A stretch of DNA of 64,000 nt from Coenobita brevimanus (GCA_032717465.1 CM064632.1:21978329-22042328); one strand, 5' to 3'; positions 42,261 through 53,949 are shown, numbered from the stretch's first letter. The notes: a model not told the origin generated them from the letters alone. Made by a program: numbers and translations.

Positions 42261-42511
42261 TACAGAAATGCTAGGTAGATGCGGAAACTTCAGGGCTCTA
42301 ATATGGGACTTCTGTACAGTCGCTGAAGTCTGTGGGAATGAAGCGCCTCGTTCTCGAAATGTTGTTTGTGAGTGACAGATGGACAGGGCCGCTCCAAGAG
42401 ATGCTCCCATATTAAAAGTACGTCCTCGGATTAAGGGGGTTTCAGAAGAATTTTCGTTGTGATATCTCTAAAAATTCTCTAATAGTAGTTAGAATAAAAC
42501 AGACTAATATA

Positions 42512-42790
42512 TAGGATGGTCCATATATAATGCCACTCAGCCTCTACCTGGCGATTTCGTGTGTGTTGAGGGGACGGCAGAGTTACGAGTATTTTATCGT
42601 ATTTTATCCCAGCTAATTCCAGACGACTTAGTTCATGTGGAGGTGAGTCATAGGAGTCTCAGAGTGTTAATACTGTTATAACCAACTCGCTCAGTGTCGG
42701 GAAAACTCCAGTATTCTATTTCAGTTAAAGCCAGACGATTTTATTCAGCTTAGAATGAGTCATAGGAGCCTGAGTGCTGATATCATGTCC
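42512..42790 (+). repeat. R4 head followed by tandem M3 units
   Basis: GGTCCATATATAATG head, then two M3 units about 113 bp apart: TTCCAGACGACTTAGTTCAT, GGTGAGTCATAGGAGTCTCA, GAGTGTTAATACTG, then GCCAGACGATTTTATTCAGC, TTAGAATGAGTCATAGGAGC. Confidence 0.7.
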
Positions 42791-43414
42791 GAAATGTGAG
42801 AGTACATAACTGCAGTTAGTACTCTGTTTATGTCTAGTGCATTTGTACAGTTGTTTTCAAGAGTTACGTTCCTCTTCGTTTCTGTCATTAGCTCATAACA
42901 TTATTTTTGTTTTCATTATTAAGAGTAACAATTAGTTGAAAGTAACTCTTTATCCAGCCAAAGAGATAATAGTGACTATGCAACTGTACTCACATTGATA
43001 GGAAGCTATGGGATACTGCATGTCAGGAAGAGGAACGGAACTTTTTCATGGACTGTACATTTATTTTACTGAAATACGTGTGTTAATTAAAAAGCCAATT
43101 AGCTTAATGAATCCATATTGTCCTTGGAGCTAATATCTATACTGGTAGCAGCAAATTAGGCCCTACCTCGTGCCTCTTAATTGTCCTGTATTTTCATAAC
43201 TATATACCAATCTAGGGCGCAGTTAGTTCGGTCTGTTATGATACTGGCGCAGGGTGATACAGGTGATACACATAACACCGTGGCGTTAATGAGAACACAT
43301 ATCACCCTCCTAACACAAATGACCCACCCGTAAAAACGCGTTCAACATTTATGAAAACTGATCTAGGCTTGTTGTTGCAGAAAGTTATTGATGCAGAGAG
43401 TCAGCAGCGCATGC

Positions 43415-43545
43415 ACTCACCACCACCACCACCACCACCACCACCACCACCACCACCAAAAACAGCATCATCAGAAACAGCAGCACGATCAAAAACAGCA
43501 GCATCAAAAACAGCAACATAAAAAAAAAAAACATAAAAAAGCAAC
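43415..43545. repeat. (CAC)n then CAGCA/AAAAACAGCA repeats
   Basis: About 14 CAC units, then several AAACAGCAxCAxxA units. Open frames give poly-His/Gln artefacts. Confidence 0.9.
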
Positions 43546-43789
43546 GACAACAGCTAAAACGAATTTCACCATATTGACCACTTTCTCACCAAAGGCTGAG
43601 GTGAGATTGTTATTGCAGGGTAACATCGGTCTGTCCGGCCGAACAGACCCATCCACCGCAGGCAAGCAGTCACCCCTGCAGACCCGTCCCGTTCGGTGGA
43701 CCAATGTTTCTTTGCGATAGTCAGCGCCTCACTACAGTGAAGCTCGGGGAAGAGTGTGGAGGTATGGTTCCCGGATGGACGCTACGTTT

Positions 43790-44113
43790 GCGTCTCCACG
43801 TAGTTAACAGGGGCACTTTAGTAGGCTCCAGATCACTCGTTATTTGGCTATATGGTTACCACCCAATACTGTAAATGGATTCCAGGGTTACAGAAAACCA
43901 TCACACTTCTCACAGAATGTAGAGCCGCCCGCAGTGGAAAGAAGAGTAATAAAAAGTGACAGGAAGGATGGGAAGAGAGGAGGGCAGACACAGAATAAGA
44001 ATGATAAAGTTGAAGGAAGAAATAGGCAGCACCACATCACGTGAGTGGATGATGGTGTCACCACCTACTACCAGTGAGGTGAGTTAGGATCCAGAAATAA
44101 TAATAATAATAAT
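43790..44113 (+). repeat. S1 SINE-like repeat copy, (AAT)n-terminated
   Basis: GGCTATATGGTTACCACCCA, ATACTGTAAATGGATTCCAG, GGTTACAGAAAACCATCACA, then AAAAAGTGACAGGAAGGATG, GGGCAGACACAGAATAAGAA, GGCAGCACCACATCACGTGA, and (AAT)n. Confidence 0.75.
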
Positions 44114-44134
44114 CCATTTATAGTTTAGTCCTTT

Positions 44135-44470
44135 CTTGTCTCATCAGGAACGTAAGAGTCCGGGGCTAGGCAAGGGTGACCCGACTGGTATTTATGTAAG
44201 AAAATGAAAATCACGGAAACCGTTATGGGCCTCATCCGATTGGAGCGCCTGGACCCACTAATCCACCTGGCGTTCTCGGTTATACCGTTTGGAGGCCACC
44301 CAGCCGAGTGAATGTTTTTCTGAGTTACAGGAAAACGTTTTGTTTGTCACTATGTAGCCACGTTAAGGTTGAACTACATCGAGTGAGTAGGCGGTTGGTG
44401 AGCATAATCCAACATAAGGAAAAAGAGAGTACGAGAGTGAAAACTGTAAGCATTTTGTCCAGTGAAACGA
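44135..44470 (+). repeat. S1 SINE-like repeat copy
   Basis: CATCAGGAACGTAAGAGTCC, GGGGCTAGGCAAGG, CGGAAACCGTTATGGGCC, GGAGCGCCTGGACCCACTAA, TCCACCTGGCGTTCTCGGTT, GAGTTACAGGAAAACGTTTT, GTTTGTCACTATG. It lies head to tail with the copy ending at 44113. Confidence 0.7.
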
Positions 44471-44479
44471 GCCACAACA

Positions 44480-44535
44480 GTAATAATAATAATAATATTA
44501 ATAATAATAATAATAATTATGATGATGATCTGTCT
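44480..44535. repeat. (AAT)n microsatellite
   Basis: AAT repeats followed by ATTATGATGATGAT, directly next to the RTE copy 2 3' tail. Confidence 0.93.
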
Positions 44536-44652
44536 ATCTGCCTATAGCTCGACGCCCTAATCCTGCAAAGGGTGGCCACAGACAAAACGCCTCCAAGTCG
44601 CTCTGTCACCCACCATTTGACTGCCCTACCCCCAGACTCACTCCCCTCTCGC

Positions 44653-46397
44653 TCATATACCTCTCAATTCCATCCCTCCACCTCTTCCTCCATCTTTCCC
44701 TCCCTCCACTTCACCCACATACACCCTCTCAGTCAGTCTTTCATTCTCCATTTTCTCCACATGTCCAAACAACCTCAGTGTATTTATCCTAATTTTCTCA
44801 ACCACATCCACACCCACTCCACAACGTTCCATCACTTCTTCATTCGTCACCCTGTCCCTCCATGTCACTCCACATGCTCCTCTCAAGTAACTCATTTCCA
44901 CTGCTGTCAGTCTTGACTTGTTCCCCTCTAGCAAGGTCCACGCCTCGCTTCCATACGTCAGGATAGGGATCACAATACCATCATGCAGTGACTTCTTCCA
45001 TACTCACCTCCCTATTTCTCATCACTGCTTTCAGTGAACCAACAACCTTCCTTCCCTGCTGTACCCTTTCAAGCACTTCATCCCCCAAAGTTCCATCCTT
45101 ACTCATCACACTACCCAAGTACTTGAATTCTCTCACATAATCCATATCCTCACCATCCAACCTCACTGTGCATTCTGTGGCTTCATTCCTCTCAAACACC
45201 ATAACTTTACTCTTGTTTACATTCACTTTCAGCTTCCTCCTCCTACACGCTGTCCCAAATTCATTCACCAAACCTTGCAACTCCCATTCATCTTCACTCA
45301 ACAATACTGTATCATCAGCAAACAGCAACACCGGAATCTTCCACATCTCACCCTCATTCATTAGAGCCACCCCCACATCCACTGCCCTACCTTGCACCTC
45401 CTATACAACCCCATCCATGTATATATTTAACAGCCATGGAGACATCACACATCCCTGTTTCAGTCCCACATTTAGGTCAAGGAACTCACTCAGTTCACAA
45501 TCCACTCGCACCGCAGGCCTAGCTCCTTCCTACATACTCTTCACAGCATTCAGCAGTTTCCCCTCCACTTCATATATTCTTAATACCTTCCACATACCTT
45601 GCCTATCTGTTCAGTCATAAGCTTTCTCCAAGTCCATGAAGGCAGCATACACTTTCTTTCCCTTCTCTAGATACTTCTCCACTAAACATCTTAGAGCAAA
45701 TATCTGATCTACACACCCTTTTCCCTTCCTAAATCCACCTTGTTCTTCTCCAACTAGCTCCTCTGTTATATATGCCTAACCCTATCAGTGAGTATTCTAC
45801 CATATATTTTTCTAGTCACACTAAGAAGGCAAATACCCCTATGGTTACCACATACTTCTCTCTCCCCTTTTCCTTTGTATAAAGGAACAATTGTACCTGA
45901 TTTCCAGTCCTCTGGAACCTTCCCTCTTTCCAAGCCTGTCTACACAACTTCCATATCCACTCGACAACAATCTCACCCCCATACATCAGCATTTCACCAC
46001 ACACTCCATCAATTCCTGGGGCCTTTCCCATCTTGATCTTCTTCATTGCTTCCACTACTTCCGCCCTACTGATCTCTTCCTCCCTCCTCTCATCTCTTAT
46101 TTTCCCAGCCATTCCCCAACCACTTTTACTCGCACTGCTGTCACTCTCTACATTCAACAAATCCTCAAAGTGCTCCTTCCATGTCCTCAGTTTCTCTCTC
46201 TTCTCCACCAGCAATCTATTTTTCCCATCTTTCACTCCCTTACTATTTCCCTTTTCACACTGTCTTACTTTCTTTACCTCCTTCCGAAACAATTTCTTAC
46301 TCTCCCTCCATTTTACAATCAGGTTCCTCCCAAACTCTTCATCCACTTTCTTCTTACTCTCTTTCACCAATCTCTTCACCTTCCTTCTCCTGCACAC
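44653..46397 (-). pseudogene. RTE copy 2 reverse transcriptase region (broken)
   Basis: 46397-45816: linker (KKVRQCEKGNSKG), KMGKAPGIDGV and the start of the RT fingers, then a frameshift at the FQRTGNQVQ stretch. 45790-45400: motif A region readable only with shifts, with TGA directly after EKAYD and TAG in the SM(Y) codon. 45397-44981: LLFADD with both Asp, FERNEATECTV, YLGSVMSKDG. 44973-44653: LTYGSEAWTL, RGACGVTWRD, LRLFGHVEKM. A short deletion at about 44990 removes the EFKKSL segment. Confidence 0.88.
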
Positions 46398-46732
46398 TTA
46401 TACCTCTCTCTTCTCTCTCTCGTCTTCTCCCCTACCTCTACTCGCTAGCCATTCACTGTATGCCTTCTTCTTTTGTTCCACAGCCCGTTTCACCTCCTCA
46501 TTCCACCATGCTGTCCCTTGCAACCTCTGCATCTCCTCCTCACCCCACAAACCACCACACACGCTGCACCTATATATCTCTTCCGTGAATATCTTACATA
46601 ATCTTCCACCCCTTCTATCTGCTCTAACTCATACCATCCCAATCTTTCTTCCACTATGCTCTTACACTCTGCCATTTTCTCGCTATCTTGCAACTTCTCC
46701 ACTCTTATCACAGGGGCTGTTTCCTCCTGTCT

Positions 46733-47491
46733 TCACCTTCGTCTCTTCACCCATTTCCTTTGCAGCCTTGCCTTGGCCATCACTAAGCGATGGTCCGAGA
46801 TTCCATTCCTCCTCCCTCTCCACACTCTTGCATCCAACACTTGTCTTCTCATTCGCTCATCCACACACACGTAGTCTATCATTGCCTTTCGTTCAACAAG
46901 TTCACCGTCCATCCTCCTCATGATTCTCCATGTATACCTGTGGATCATCTTATGCCGAAAGAAGGTGTTGGGAATTGCCAGCCCTTTACCAGCACAGTTC
47001 ACCAAAGCATTACCATTCCCATCGACTTCAGCTGGCACACCCCACTGACCAATCACTCCGTCCACTTGTACATTCCCAACTTTACCATTCATGTCTCCAA
47101 TCAAAAGCACTCTCTCGCTTCTCTCAAATTTGTCCATACATGCTTCTACACTTTCCCAAAACTCATCTTTCACTCTTGCCACTCGGTCCTCTGTCGGAGC
47201 ATACGCACATACAATCGCCCATGCTTGTATACCTACTTTCATCCTCACCCATACAATCCTTGCACCCACTGTTCCATACTGTCTTATATTCCCCTCCCAC
47301 TTCTTGCTTATCATCAGACATACTTCCTCTCTTGCCCTCTCATTCTCATTAACTCCTGTACATATTCGTAAACCGCATTCCCATTCTCTCACCCTTTCAC
47401 TTTTCCATTTAGTTTCAGTCAATTCACATTCATCCAGTCTTGCATTCTCAAGCACCTGAACAATCTCTTCCTCTTTCACTTCATCATTCAC
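46733..47491 (-). pseudogene. RTE copy 2 endonuclease domain (open)
   Basis: A 252-residue open frame covers the whole APE-like endonuclease: LTETK (residues 24-28, catalytic Glu), YAPTE (97-101), IGDMNGK (131-137), the N-T..F..K.IH.YTW motif (175-189), IDYV (205-208) and SDHRLV (232-237). All motif residues expected for the fold are present, unlike copy 1. It ends soon after SDH by a frameshift before the linker, so it is uncoupled from RT. A free endonuclease is possible in principle; I infer it is a fossil. Confidence 0.85.
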
Positions 47492-47705
47492 TCCTCACAC
47501 ATTACATATCTCCTCCGTTAGACAGTCCTTTGTCCGTTCCTTAGTCGTCAACGTATGGTCCGTCCTGGTCCGAGGCGCTTTATTCGCTTGTTTAGTTAGT
47601 TCTTTTTACGGGGTGGGGCACTAACCCACCACCAACCCTTTTAGTCGCCTCGTACGACAAGCAGGGATACTGGGGGAGTATTCTTGAAATCCCTCTACCA
47701 CTATA

Positions 47706-47722
47706 GTAATAATAATAATGAA
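47706..47722. repeat. Short (AAT)n beyond RTE copy 2
   Basis: TAGTAATAATAATAATG just outside the 5' end. Confidence 0.85.
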
Positions 47723-47960
47723 AACTCGTCATTCAGACCCCCGGAATCAAGGCTTCAGCTCATGTACCTAACCATATTTTTTTCCCCCACATACACCTGG
47801 CAGAGAGCTCGTTCGTCCACTGTGCAAGACTGTAGTCCTGGCTTCCTGCAGCATCATCAGCAAATATATCAACAATAGCTTATCAACACACGTGATGCAA
47901 TAATTAGACTTAAATAATAGCAGATACTGAGTGTAAATAATTAGTGAACAGAAGGGAATC

Positions 47961-47966
47961 GCCACC

Positions 47967-48006
<40 letters not shown>

Positions 48007-48052
48007 TAGTAATAATAATAATTAATAATAATAATAATATAATAGTAATAAT

Positions 48053-48087
<35 letters not shown>

Positions 48088-48134
48088 TGATAATAATGAT
48101 GTTATTAATTATAATAATAAACATAAACATAAAC

Positions 48135-48177
<43 letters not shown>

Positions 48178-48234
48178 TAATAAAAACATAATAATGATAA
48201 TAATAATAGTAATAATAATTAATAATAGTAATAA

Positions 48235-48265
<31 letters not shown>

Positions 48266-48272
48266 AATAAAC
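47961..48272. repeat. (AAT)n microsatellite field, ~310 bp
   Basis: AAT repeats with AATTAAT, AAACAT and GATAAT interruptions. Frames give poly-Ile/Leu/Asn artefacts. Confidence 0.96.
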
Positions 48273-48604
48273 TCATTTTACATGCATATAGAATGGCGGC
48301 AAATAATTTCGAAAGAATGTACAGTGTGTATGAGTAATAACTGGTATAAATCACAACAGCAACAACAACAACCATGCCATCACCTGCAACAAAGTACGAT
48401 AATTGCTTTCATATCAGGTACGGTAACAAAATTAATGGGTGCTGATAAACAACAGAATAACAACAACAACAGAACAACAACAACAAACTCTTCAGCACAG
48501 TTAGCAATAATTTGGCATGCATCGCGTTCGAAAATAAAAATAAAAATATAATGGACGCTGAAAAAAAGTCCGTGATATACTGTAGACGACCAAATAATTA
48601 CTCT

Positions 48605-48650
48605 TGATCTGCTCAGTAAAATCGTCTGGCAGTAAAAAGAATATAATGAG
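48605..48650 (-). repeat. M3 core, reverse
   Basis: CTCAGTAAAATCGTCTGGCA, GTAAAAAGAATATAATG. Confidence 0.55.
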
Positions 48651-48679
48651 AGGCCTTGATCTTTGACCATTACATCCAT

Positions 48680-49326
48680 CGCCACTACTACAACCACCAC
48701 TAATACCACTACTACCACCTCCACTACATCCACCAGTACCACTACCGTCACCACTACTTGATATCACCACCCACCACTACCGTCACCACCACTACCACCA
48801 CCACTTCAGCTGCATCAACCGCCACCACTACATCCACCACCTCCACCACATCCACCACCTCCACTACATCCACCGCCATTAGTACCGTACATCCATCATC
48901 ACCACTGCATCCACCACCACCACTACATCCACCACCACCACTACATCCACCACCACCACTATATTCACCACCATCCACCAGCACCACCACCAGCACCACC
49001 ACAACCACATCTACCACAACCACAACCACCATGTTCACCACCACCACTGCATTCACCACCACCACCACCACTGCATCCACCACCACCACCACCACTACAT
49101 CCCCAACCACCACCACCACTACATCCCCAACCACCACCACCACTACATCCCCAACCACCACCACCACTACATCCACCACCACCACACCAATACATCCCCC
49201 ATCATCAGTACATCCACCACCACCAGCACTACTACGTCCACCACCACCGCCTCTATATTCACCATAACCGTCACCACCACCACCACCACATCAACCACTA
49301 CCACCACTACTGCAACTACCACCACC

Positions 49327-49350
<24 letters not shown>
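48680..49350. repeat. (ACC)n-rich minisatellite
   Basis: About 670 bp of CCACCACCACTACATCCACC-type units, with sub-blocks of period 24 (CACCACCACTACATCCCCAA). Long open frames on both strands give Thr/Pro/Ser- or Val/Gly/Trp-rich artefacts. Confidence 0.93.
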
Positions 49351-49357
<7 letters not shown>

Positions 49358-49693
49358 GCAAAACATACAACACAAGTAACACAGTAACACCTTCATTACC
49401 AAACATCTTAAGCTGGATACAAGACAACAATTAACTTCTCCACCAAACGAAACAATGTGGTGGTGGGTAGAAGGAAATGATGATAAATACAGTGACGTCT
49501 TCAAGAAGCATAGGTCTCAAAATCTGAATGAGAAGAAAATGGTAAAAAAACTCTTCCTGGTAGTTTGGATAAGAATACAATTAACAACACTGATTACTAC
49601 AGGGCTTTCAATAATCATATTAAAATATCAGACGGTAGTGAGAATAGTAAACAAAAGATGTCTTGGTACTGAAGAATTTAATGGAGGTCGTAC

Positions 49694-49698
<5 letters not shown>

Positions 49699-49732
<34 letters not shown>
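49699..49732. repeat. (GA)n microsatellite
   Basis: About 17 GA units. Confidence 0.95.
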
Positions 49733-49733
<1 letters not shown>

Positions 49734-49778
49734 CACACTCTTTAAAAAATCCCCACTACACCATCAAATTAAAATCTG

Positions 49779-49885
<107 letters not shown>

Positions 49886-50059
49886 TCTCTCTCTCTCTCT
49901 TTCCCATTTTGTTCATATATACTCACATGTCCCGTCTCTCTATAACCTTAAGTAGGGTCCAAGTCAGGCCGAAACTGTTATCTTCTGAATAAGCACCATT
50001 TATTTGGGAACAAGTCTTTCATTGATCCATTTATTTCGCCAACCACACCCAATGATTTT

Positions 50060-50136
50060 CTTCCATGCCATACTTTAGTGTTAATTCATTGTTGCAACTC
50101 TGCATTCAAGATCGAGAGATGGCAGTGTTAAGCCAT
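50060..50136 (-). mobile_element. M1 fragment
   Basis: CATACTTTAGTGTTAATTCA, TTGTTGCAACTCTGCATTCA, AGATCGAGAGATGGCAGTGT, TAAGCC matches the M1 right half. It is cut by the CR1-group 3' end. Confidence 0.5.
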
Positions 50137-50225
50137 TTTTTTTTATGCGAAGAAGGAAACAAAGGCCGAACCGCAAACAGTTCCTTCCAAGAGAAAAACA
50201 AAAACAATACAAAAGAAAGCCAAAT

Positions 50226-50863
50226 TCAAGATTCGTTCATTTCGAGATGCCTGGACACACTGCGTTTAAAAGACTGGAGATCATAGGAAGTAGGAAATAC
50301 AGACAGAGGAAGACAGTTCCAGAGTTGACCAGTTGCATAAATGAAGGACTGGGAGTAACGGTTAACTCTTGCATTAGAGAGATGGACAGAAAAGGGATGC
50401 GAGTTTGTTGCTAGACGGGTGCTACGCACCCATCGTAGAGGCGGAGGAATGCAAGAAGAGAGTTCAGAGGAGCAGTAACCATTGATGTAGCAATAGAAAA
50501 GATAGAAAGAGGCAACAGTGCAGCGAAGAGACAGAGGTTGAAGGGAGCCAGTAAGAGGAGGAGAGTTGATGAGACGAAAAGCCTTTGACTCCATCCTGTT
50601 ACGGTAAGAAGAGCTGTATGTGGGAAGCCTCCCCACACATGAGAGTTGTACTCTAAACAGGGGCGAATGAAATTCGTATACCGGTATAAAGTCAACAACT
50701 GTGCAGGGGTAAAGAAGGCACGGAGTCGGCTTAGCACAACTACTCTCTTGGAAGCAGATTTTGCAAGAAATGCAGTATGATCTTGCCAAGATAAGTCCCG
50801 AGTGAATGAAACCCCAAGCATGTTCAGGGATGATGCAGGATTGAGCTGGATATTATTAAACAT
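50226..50863 (-). pseudogene. CR1-group C-terminal region
   Basis: Block 50863-50411 contains LGVSFTRDLSWQDH, FFTPAQLLTLYRYTNFIRPC and EYNSHVWGG. Block 50789-50226, in another frame, contains FRLINSPPLTGSLQPLSLRC, PFSVHLSNARVNRY, LWNCLPLSVFPTSYDLQSFK, ending MNES then TGA. The frame change is near 50640. Confidence 0.85.
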
Positions 50864-50920
50864 TAGTGGGTACTCCTGTGGAAGATTTTGACGGGTTGAT
50901 AGGTGTAAAAACTGAGTCTC

Positions 50921-51786
50921 TCATGCATTAAAAGCAACAAGATCATTTTTACCCCAGTCAGAGATACGACCCAAGTCAGACATTTGGTGTGCCATAGCCT
51001 CATCCCTTGTTTGGTGAAGTAACTGCTGAGATAGACGTTGGAGAAACCGAATGGAAAGGTGAAGGGTGGAATCATCAGTGTACGAGTGGGTAGGGTTAGA
51101 TATACAGCTTAGAAGGTCATTCATTAATAAAAGAAAGAGAGCTGGTGATAGGAGAGAGCCCTGAGGAACACCACTGTTGACAGATCTAGGAGAAAAACGA
51201 TGGCCATCTACAACATCAGCTATAGAACGACCAGAAAGGAAGCTGTTGATGAAGGCACAGATAGAAGGAGAGAAACTGTAAGAGAGCAGTTTGGAAATTA
51301 AAGATTTATGCCAGACTCGATCAAAAGCCTTTGAGATGTCAAGTGCAATGGCAAAGCTTTCGCCAAAGTCTAGAAAGGAGGATGACCAGGAGTCTGAAAG
51401 GTAGTTGAGAAGATCGCCAGTGGAGCATCCCTGACGGAACCCATACTGACGATCAGAAAGAAGGTTGTGATAGGAAAGATGCTTTATATATTTTTTGTTA
51501 AGAACAGACTCGAAAACATTTGAGACACAGGATGTTAAATCAGTTGGACGATAGGAAGAGGGTTGGGAATGGTCACCCCTCTTTGGGAATGGCTGAATGA
51601 GAGCAAACTTGCAGCAAGAAGGAAAGGAAGACAAAGGCAAAAGAGTTTACCTAGGCAGGGTGTAAGCACCGAAGCACAGTTCTTGAGGACAACAGGAGGG
51701 ACTCCATCAGGCCCATATGCCTTGTTACTATTGGGGCCAGTGATGGCAGTAAATACATCAGCTGAAGAGATTTTAATGTCAGTCAT
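50921..51786 (-). pseudogene. CR1-group reverse transcriptase core
   Basis: 51786-51535 supplies AYGPDGVPPVVLKNCAS (RT entry). 51640-50921 supplies SYRP (residues 29-32), RQYGFR (64-69), ALDISKAFDRVWH (99-111, motif A), GVPQGSLLSP (157-166, motif B) and YTDD (187-190, motif C). YTDD replaces the usual YADD; both catalytic Asp are kept. A frame change joins the two blocks near 51600. Confidence 0.9.
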
Positions 51787-51896
51787 GAGGAAGTCAGAGG
51801 GGGGAAGTGAGGGAGGAACAGCACCGGGATCGTTTAAGGTGGAATTGGAGAAGAAAGTCTGAACGAAGAGATCTGGGTTAACAGTAGAAGAAATAG

Positions 51897-52445
51897 CTAC
51901 AGAGCCATCAGAATAGAAAAGAGGAGGGAAGGATGATGAGGTAAAGTTGTTAGAAAGGTTTTCGGCAAGGTGCCAGAAGGAGCGGAAAGATTTGCATTGG
52001 AAAGTTGAGAGCGTTTAGTACGGATGAAATTATTTTTAGCAGAGCGAAGAACAGACTTAACATGATTCTGGGCAGAAACATAAAAAAGATATGATTCAGG
52101 GGTGGGTTGGCTCCGGTACCTTTTATAGGCCCTCTCCTTGTTCAGGACAGCATTAGAACAAACGTGATTAAACCAAGGTTTTCTTGCTTTAGTTAAAGGA
52201 TATGAGAAAGGAATGTATGCTTCCATGCCCAAGAGAATAACCTCCGTAATGCGCAGTGCACACTCAGGTGGCCCCCGGGCATGGAAGCAATAATCATTCC
52301 AGGGAAAATCAAAGAAATACTCCCTTAGGGCCTCCCAATCCGCAGCTCCAAAGTGCCACAGACGACATTTCTTTGGAGGGTTCACAGGCCATACCGGAGC
52401 GATAGGACAGGTTAAGGTAAGAAGGTTATGAGCGGAGGAGCCCAA
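51897..52445 (-). pseudogene. CR1-group endonuclease-RT linker region
   Basis: An open block with LWHFGAADWEALREYFFDFP near the start and KPWFNHVCSNAVLNKERAYK in the middle (basic Trp-Phe-rich linker typical of CR1/Jockey elements), then KSVLRSAKNNFIRTKRSQL. The SDH end of the endonuclease should lie just upstream but is not clear by eye. Confidence 0.75.
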
Positions 52446-52561
52446 CAGATTGAAAAAATTTACAGTGTAAGCAGAAGGATTAGTTGTAAGGAAGAGGTCA
52501 AGTATGTTGGAGCTCTCTCCAAGGTGGTCAGGGATATGGTTAGGGTGCTGTACAAGTTGCT

Positions 52562-53183
52562 CTAGGTCATTATGGATAGAAAGGTGTAGGCTTGTTCACC
52601 AGGTGGATCAGTGAAAGGAGAGGAGAGCCAAAGGTGGTGGTAAACATTGAAATCTCCTAGAATGGAGATTTCAGAGAAAGGAGAAATGGATAGAATGTGT
52701 TCCATCGTAGAAGTAAGATAGTCAAATAATTTTTGATAGTCAGTAGAATTAGGAGATAAGTAAACAGTGCAGATATATTTAGTCAGATAATGACAGGAGA
52801 ACCGAAGCCATAGAGTAGAGAATTCAGAAGAATCAAGTTCAGGAACATGAGAGCAAGGTAGGTCGTTTCGTACATATACACAACAGCCACCTTTGACTTT
52901 GAAATGAGTATAGAGAAAGTAGGAGGATACAGAAAAGGGTTTGCTGTCAGTTGCCTCAGACAGCTGAGTCACTGTTACGCAGGTGAGGTTAAGAGGAGGA
53001 GAGGTGGTGTTCAACAGACAGAAGGTTATAGGAAAGGCCGCGAATGTTGCAGAAATGAAGAAGAAGTGAGTCAGACAGTGGTTCCAGGCATGTTGAGTCA
53101 TCACTAGGAGAGGGGCGGATGGTGGGGGCATTTATGGTCCCCCCCTTCCCCAGGGACTCCGAAGCAAGGTGATAGTACGCCAT
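52562..53183 (-). pseudogene. CR1-group endonuclease region
   Basis: Two overlapping frames. 53183-52989 gives FCNIRGLSYNLLSVEHHLSS, the N-terminal Asn motif. 53131-52562 continues with VTQLSEATDS, GGCCVYVRNDL, YLSPNSTDY and SILGDFNVYHHLW (the catalytic GDFN motif). The shift lies near 53000-53030. In this family the enzyme nicks chromosomal DNA for target-primed reverse transcription. Confidence 0.85.
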
Positions 53184-53680
53184 TTTTTCTTTAATTTTGA
53201 TAAGGTAGTGTAGTATGTACTATGCGTGGAGATTGGTGTTGACAGTTAGAGAAACTTGTATTGGAGAGCATGCTGGCCTTCTCTCTGTGTAACTGAAACA
53301 TTGATAAAGTTCAGCAAAGGGGGATGGTCAGGAACTAATCCCGAGGGCTGATGAAAGTTGAGCTCCAGCTCTCCCTGTCATCAGCTTTCCATCCACCTTT
53401 GAAGTACTGCCCTGCTCGACTGGTGCTACAGTCTGCTCCACAGGGTTATATTAATATCGACAAATATTTCTTTAAAAACGAACTATATGGAGGAATTTGC
53501 CTTACAAGTGCGAATTTCCATTTTTTTTTTGTTTTTTTTTGTTTCACCTATTAGCAGATTTTAGTGTTCACAAAGAATCTCGCCTCCCAAATGTATTACA
53601 GGCTATCACTATTAATATATTTTTTAAGAACTTCACATTATATTCCACCTGAACGACGGACGATTTTTTCAGCTCCGAAA

Positions 53681-53682
<2 letters not shown>

Positions 53683-53772
<90 letters not shown>
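53683..53772. repeat. (GT)n microsatellite
   Basis: About 45 GT units; an M3-like GACGGACGATTTTTTCAGCT lies just before it. Confidence 0.96.
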
Positions 53773-53774
<2 letters not shown>

Positions 53775-53912
53775 TTTAAGGGGTAGGGATAGAGGTGCAA
53801 GTACAGTACGTAGTTACTCCTACAATTTTCAGCGAGGGTCTGTCACAGCGCTGGGACTCATACAGTGTTATGGGGTGACCTGGACCCTGTGATATCGAAA
53901 TGGGCATTGGCT

Positions 53913-53914
53913 GG

Positions 53915-53949
<35 letters not shown>

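Larger units (their letters stand above)
44548..47702 (-). mobile_element. RTE-clade non-LTR retrotransposon, copy 2 (near full length)
   Basis: Same structure as 33191-36340. The 5' end at 47570-47702 carries GACTAAAAGGGTTGGTGGTG and GTACGAGGCGAC. Coding order is endonuclease, linker, RT, C-terminus. The 3' tail ends GGATTAGGGCGTCGAGCTAT, AGGCAGATAGACAG. The endonuclease frame is intact across its motifs. RT is broken at several points (stop in the SM(Y) codon, stop after EKAYD, frameshifts). (AAT)n flanks both ends. Divergence from copy 1 is low and spread evenly, as expected for two insertions of one family. Confidence 0.92.
50136..53445 (-). mobile_element. CR1/Jockey-group non-LTR retrotransposon, frameshifted
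   Basis: About 3.3 kb on the minus strand. Order: probable 5' UTR (53445-53185), APE endonuclease (53183-52562), a conserved middle region (52445-51897), reverse transcriptase (51786-50921) and a C-terminal domain (50863-50226) ending FKRSVSRHLEM. A short 3' tail reaches an A-run (TTTTTTTTA on plus at about 50136). At least four frame changes separate the blocks, so it is inactive. RT wording (RQYGFR, DISKAFDRVWH, GVPQGSLLSP) places it in the CR1/L2/Jockey assemblage; finer naming needs a phylogeny. Confidence 0.88.

Noticed and set aside
44572..47459. Plus-strand open frames up to 296 codons
   Set aside because: Antisense of RTE copy 2, mirrored in RTE copy 1 at the matching positions.
48680..49360. 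Thr/Pro-rich and Val-rich open frames, mucin-like in appearance
   Set aside because: Compositional product of (ACC)n; open on both strands and without signal peptide or conserved domain.
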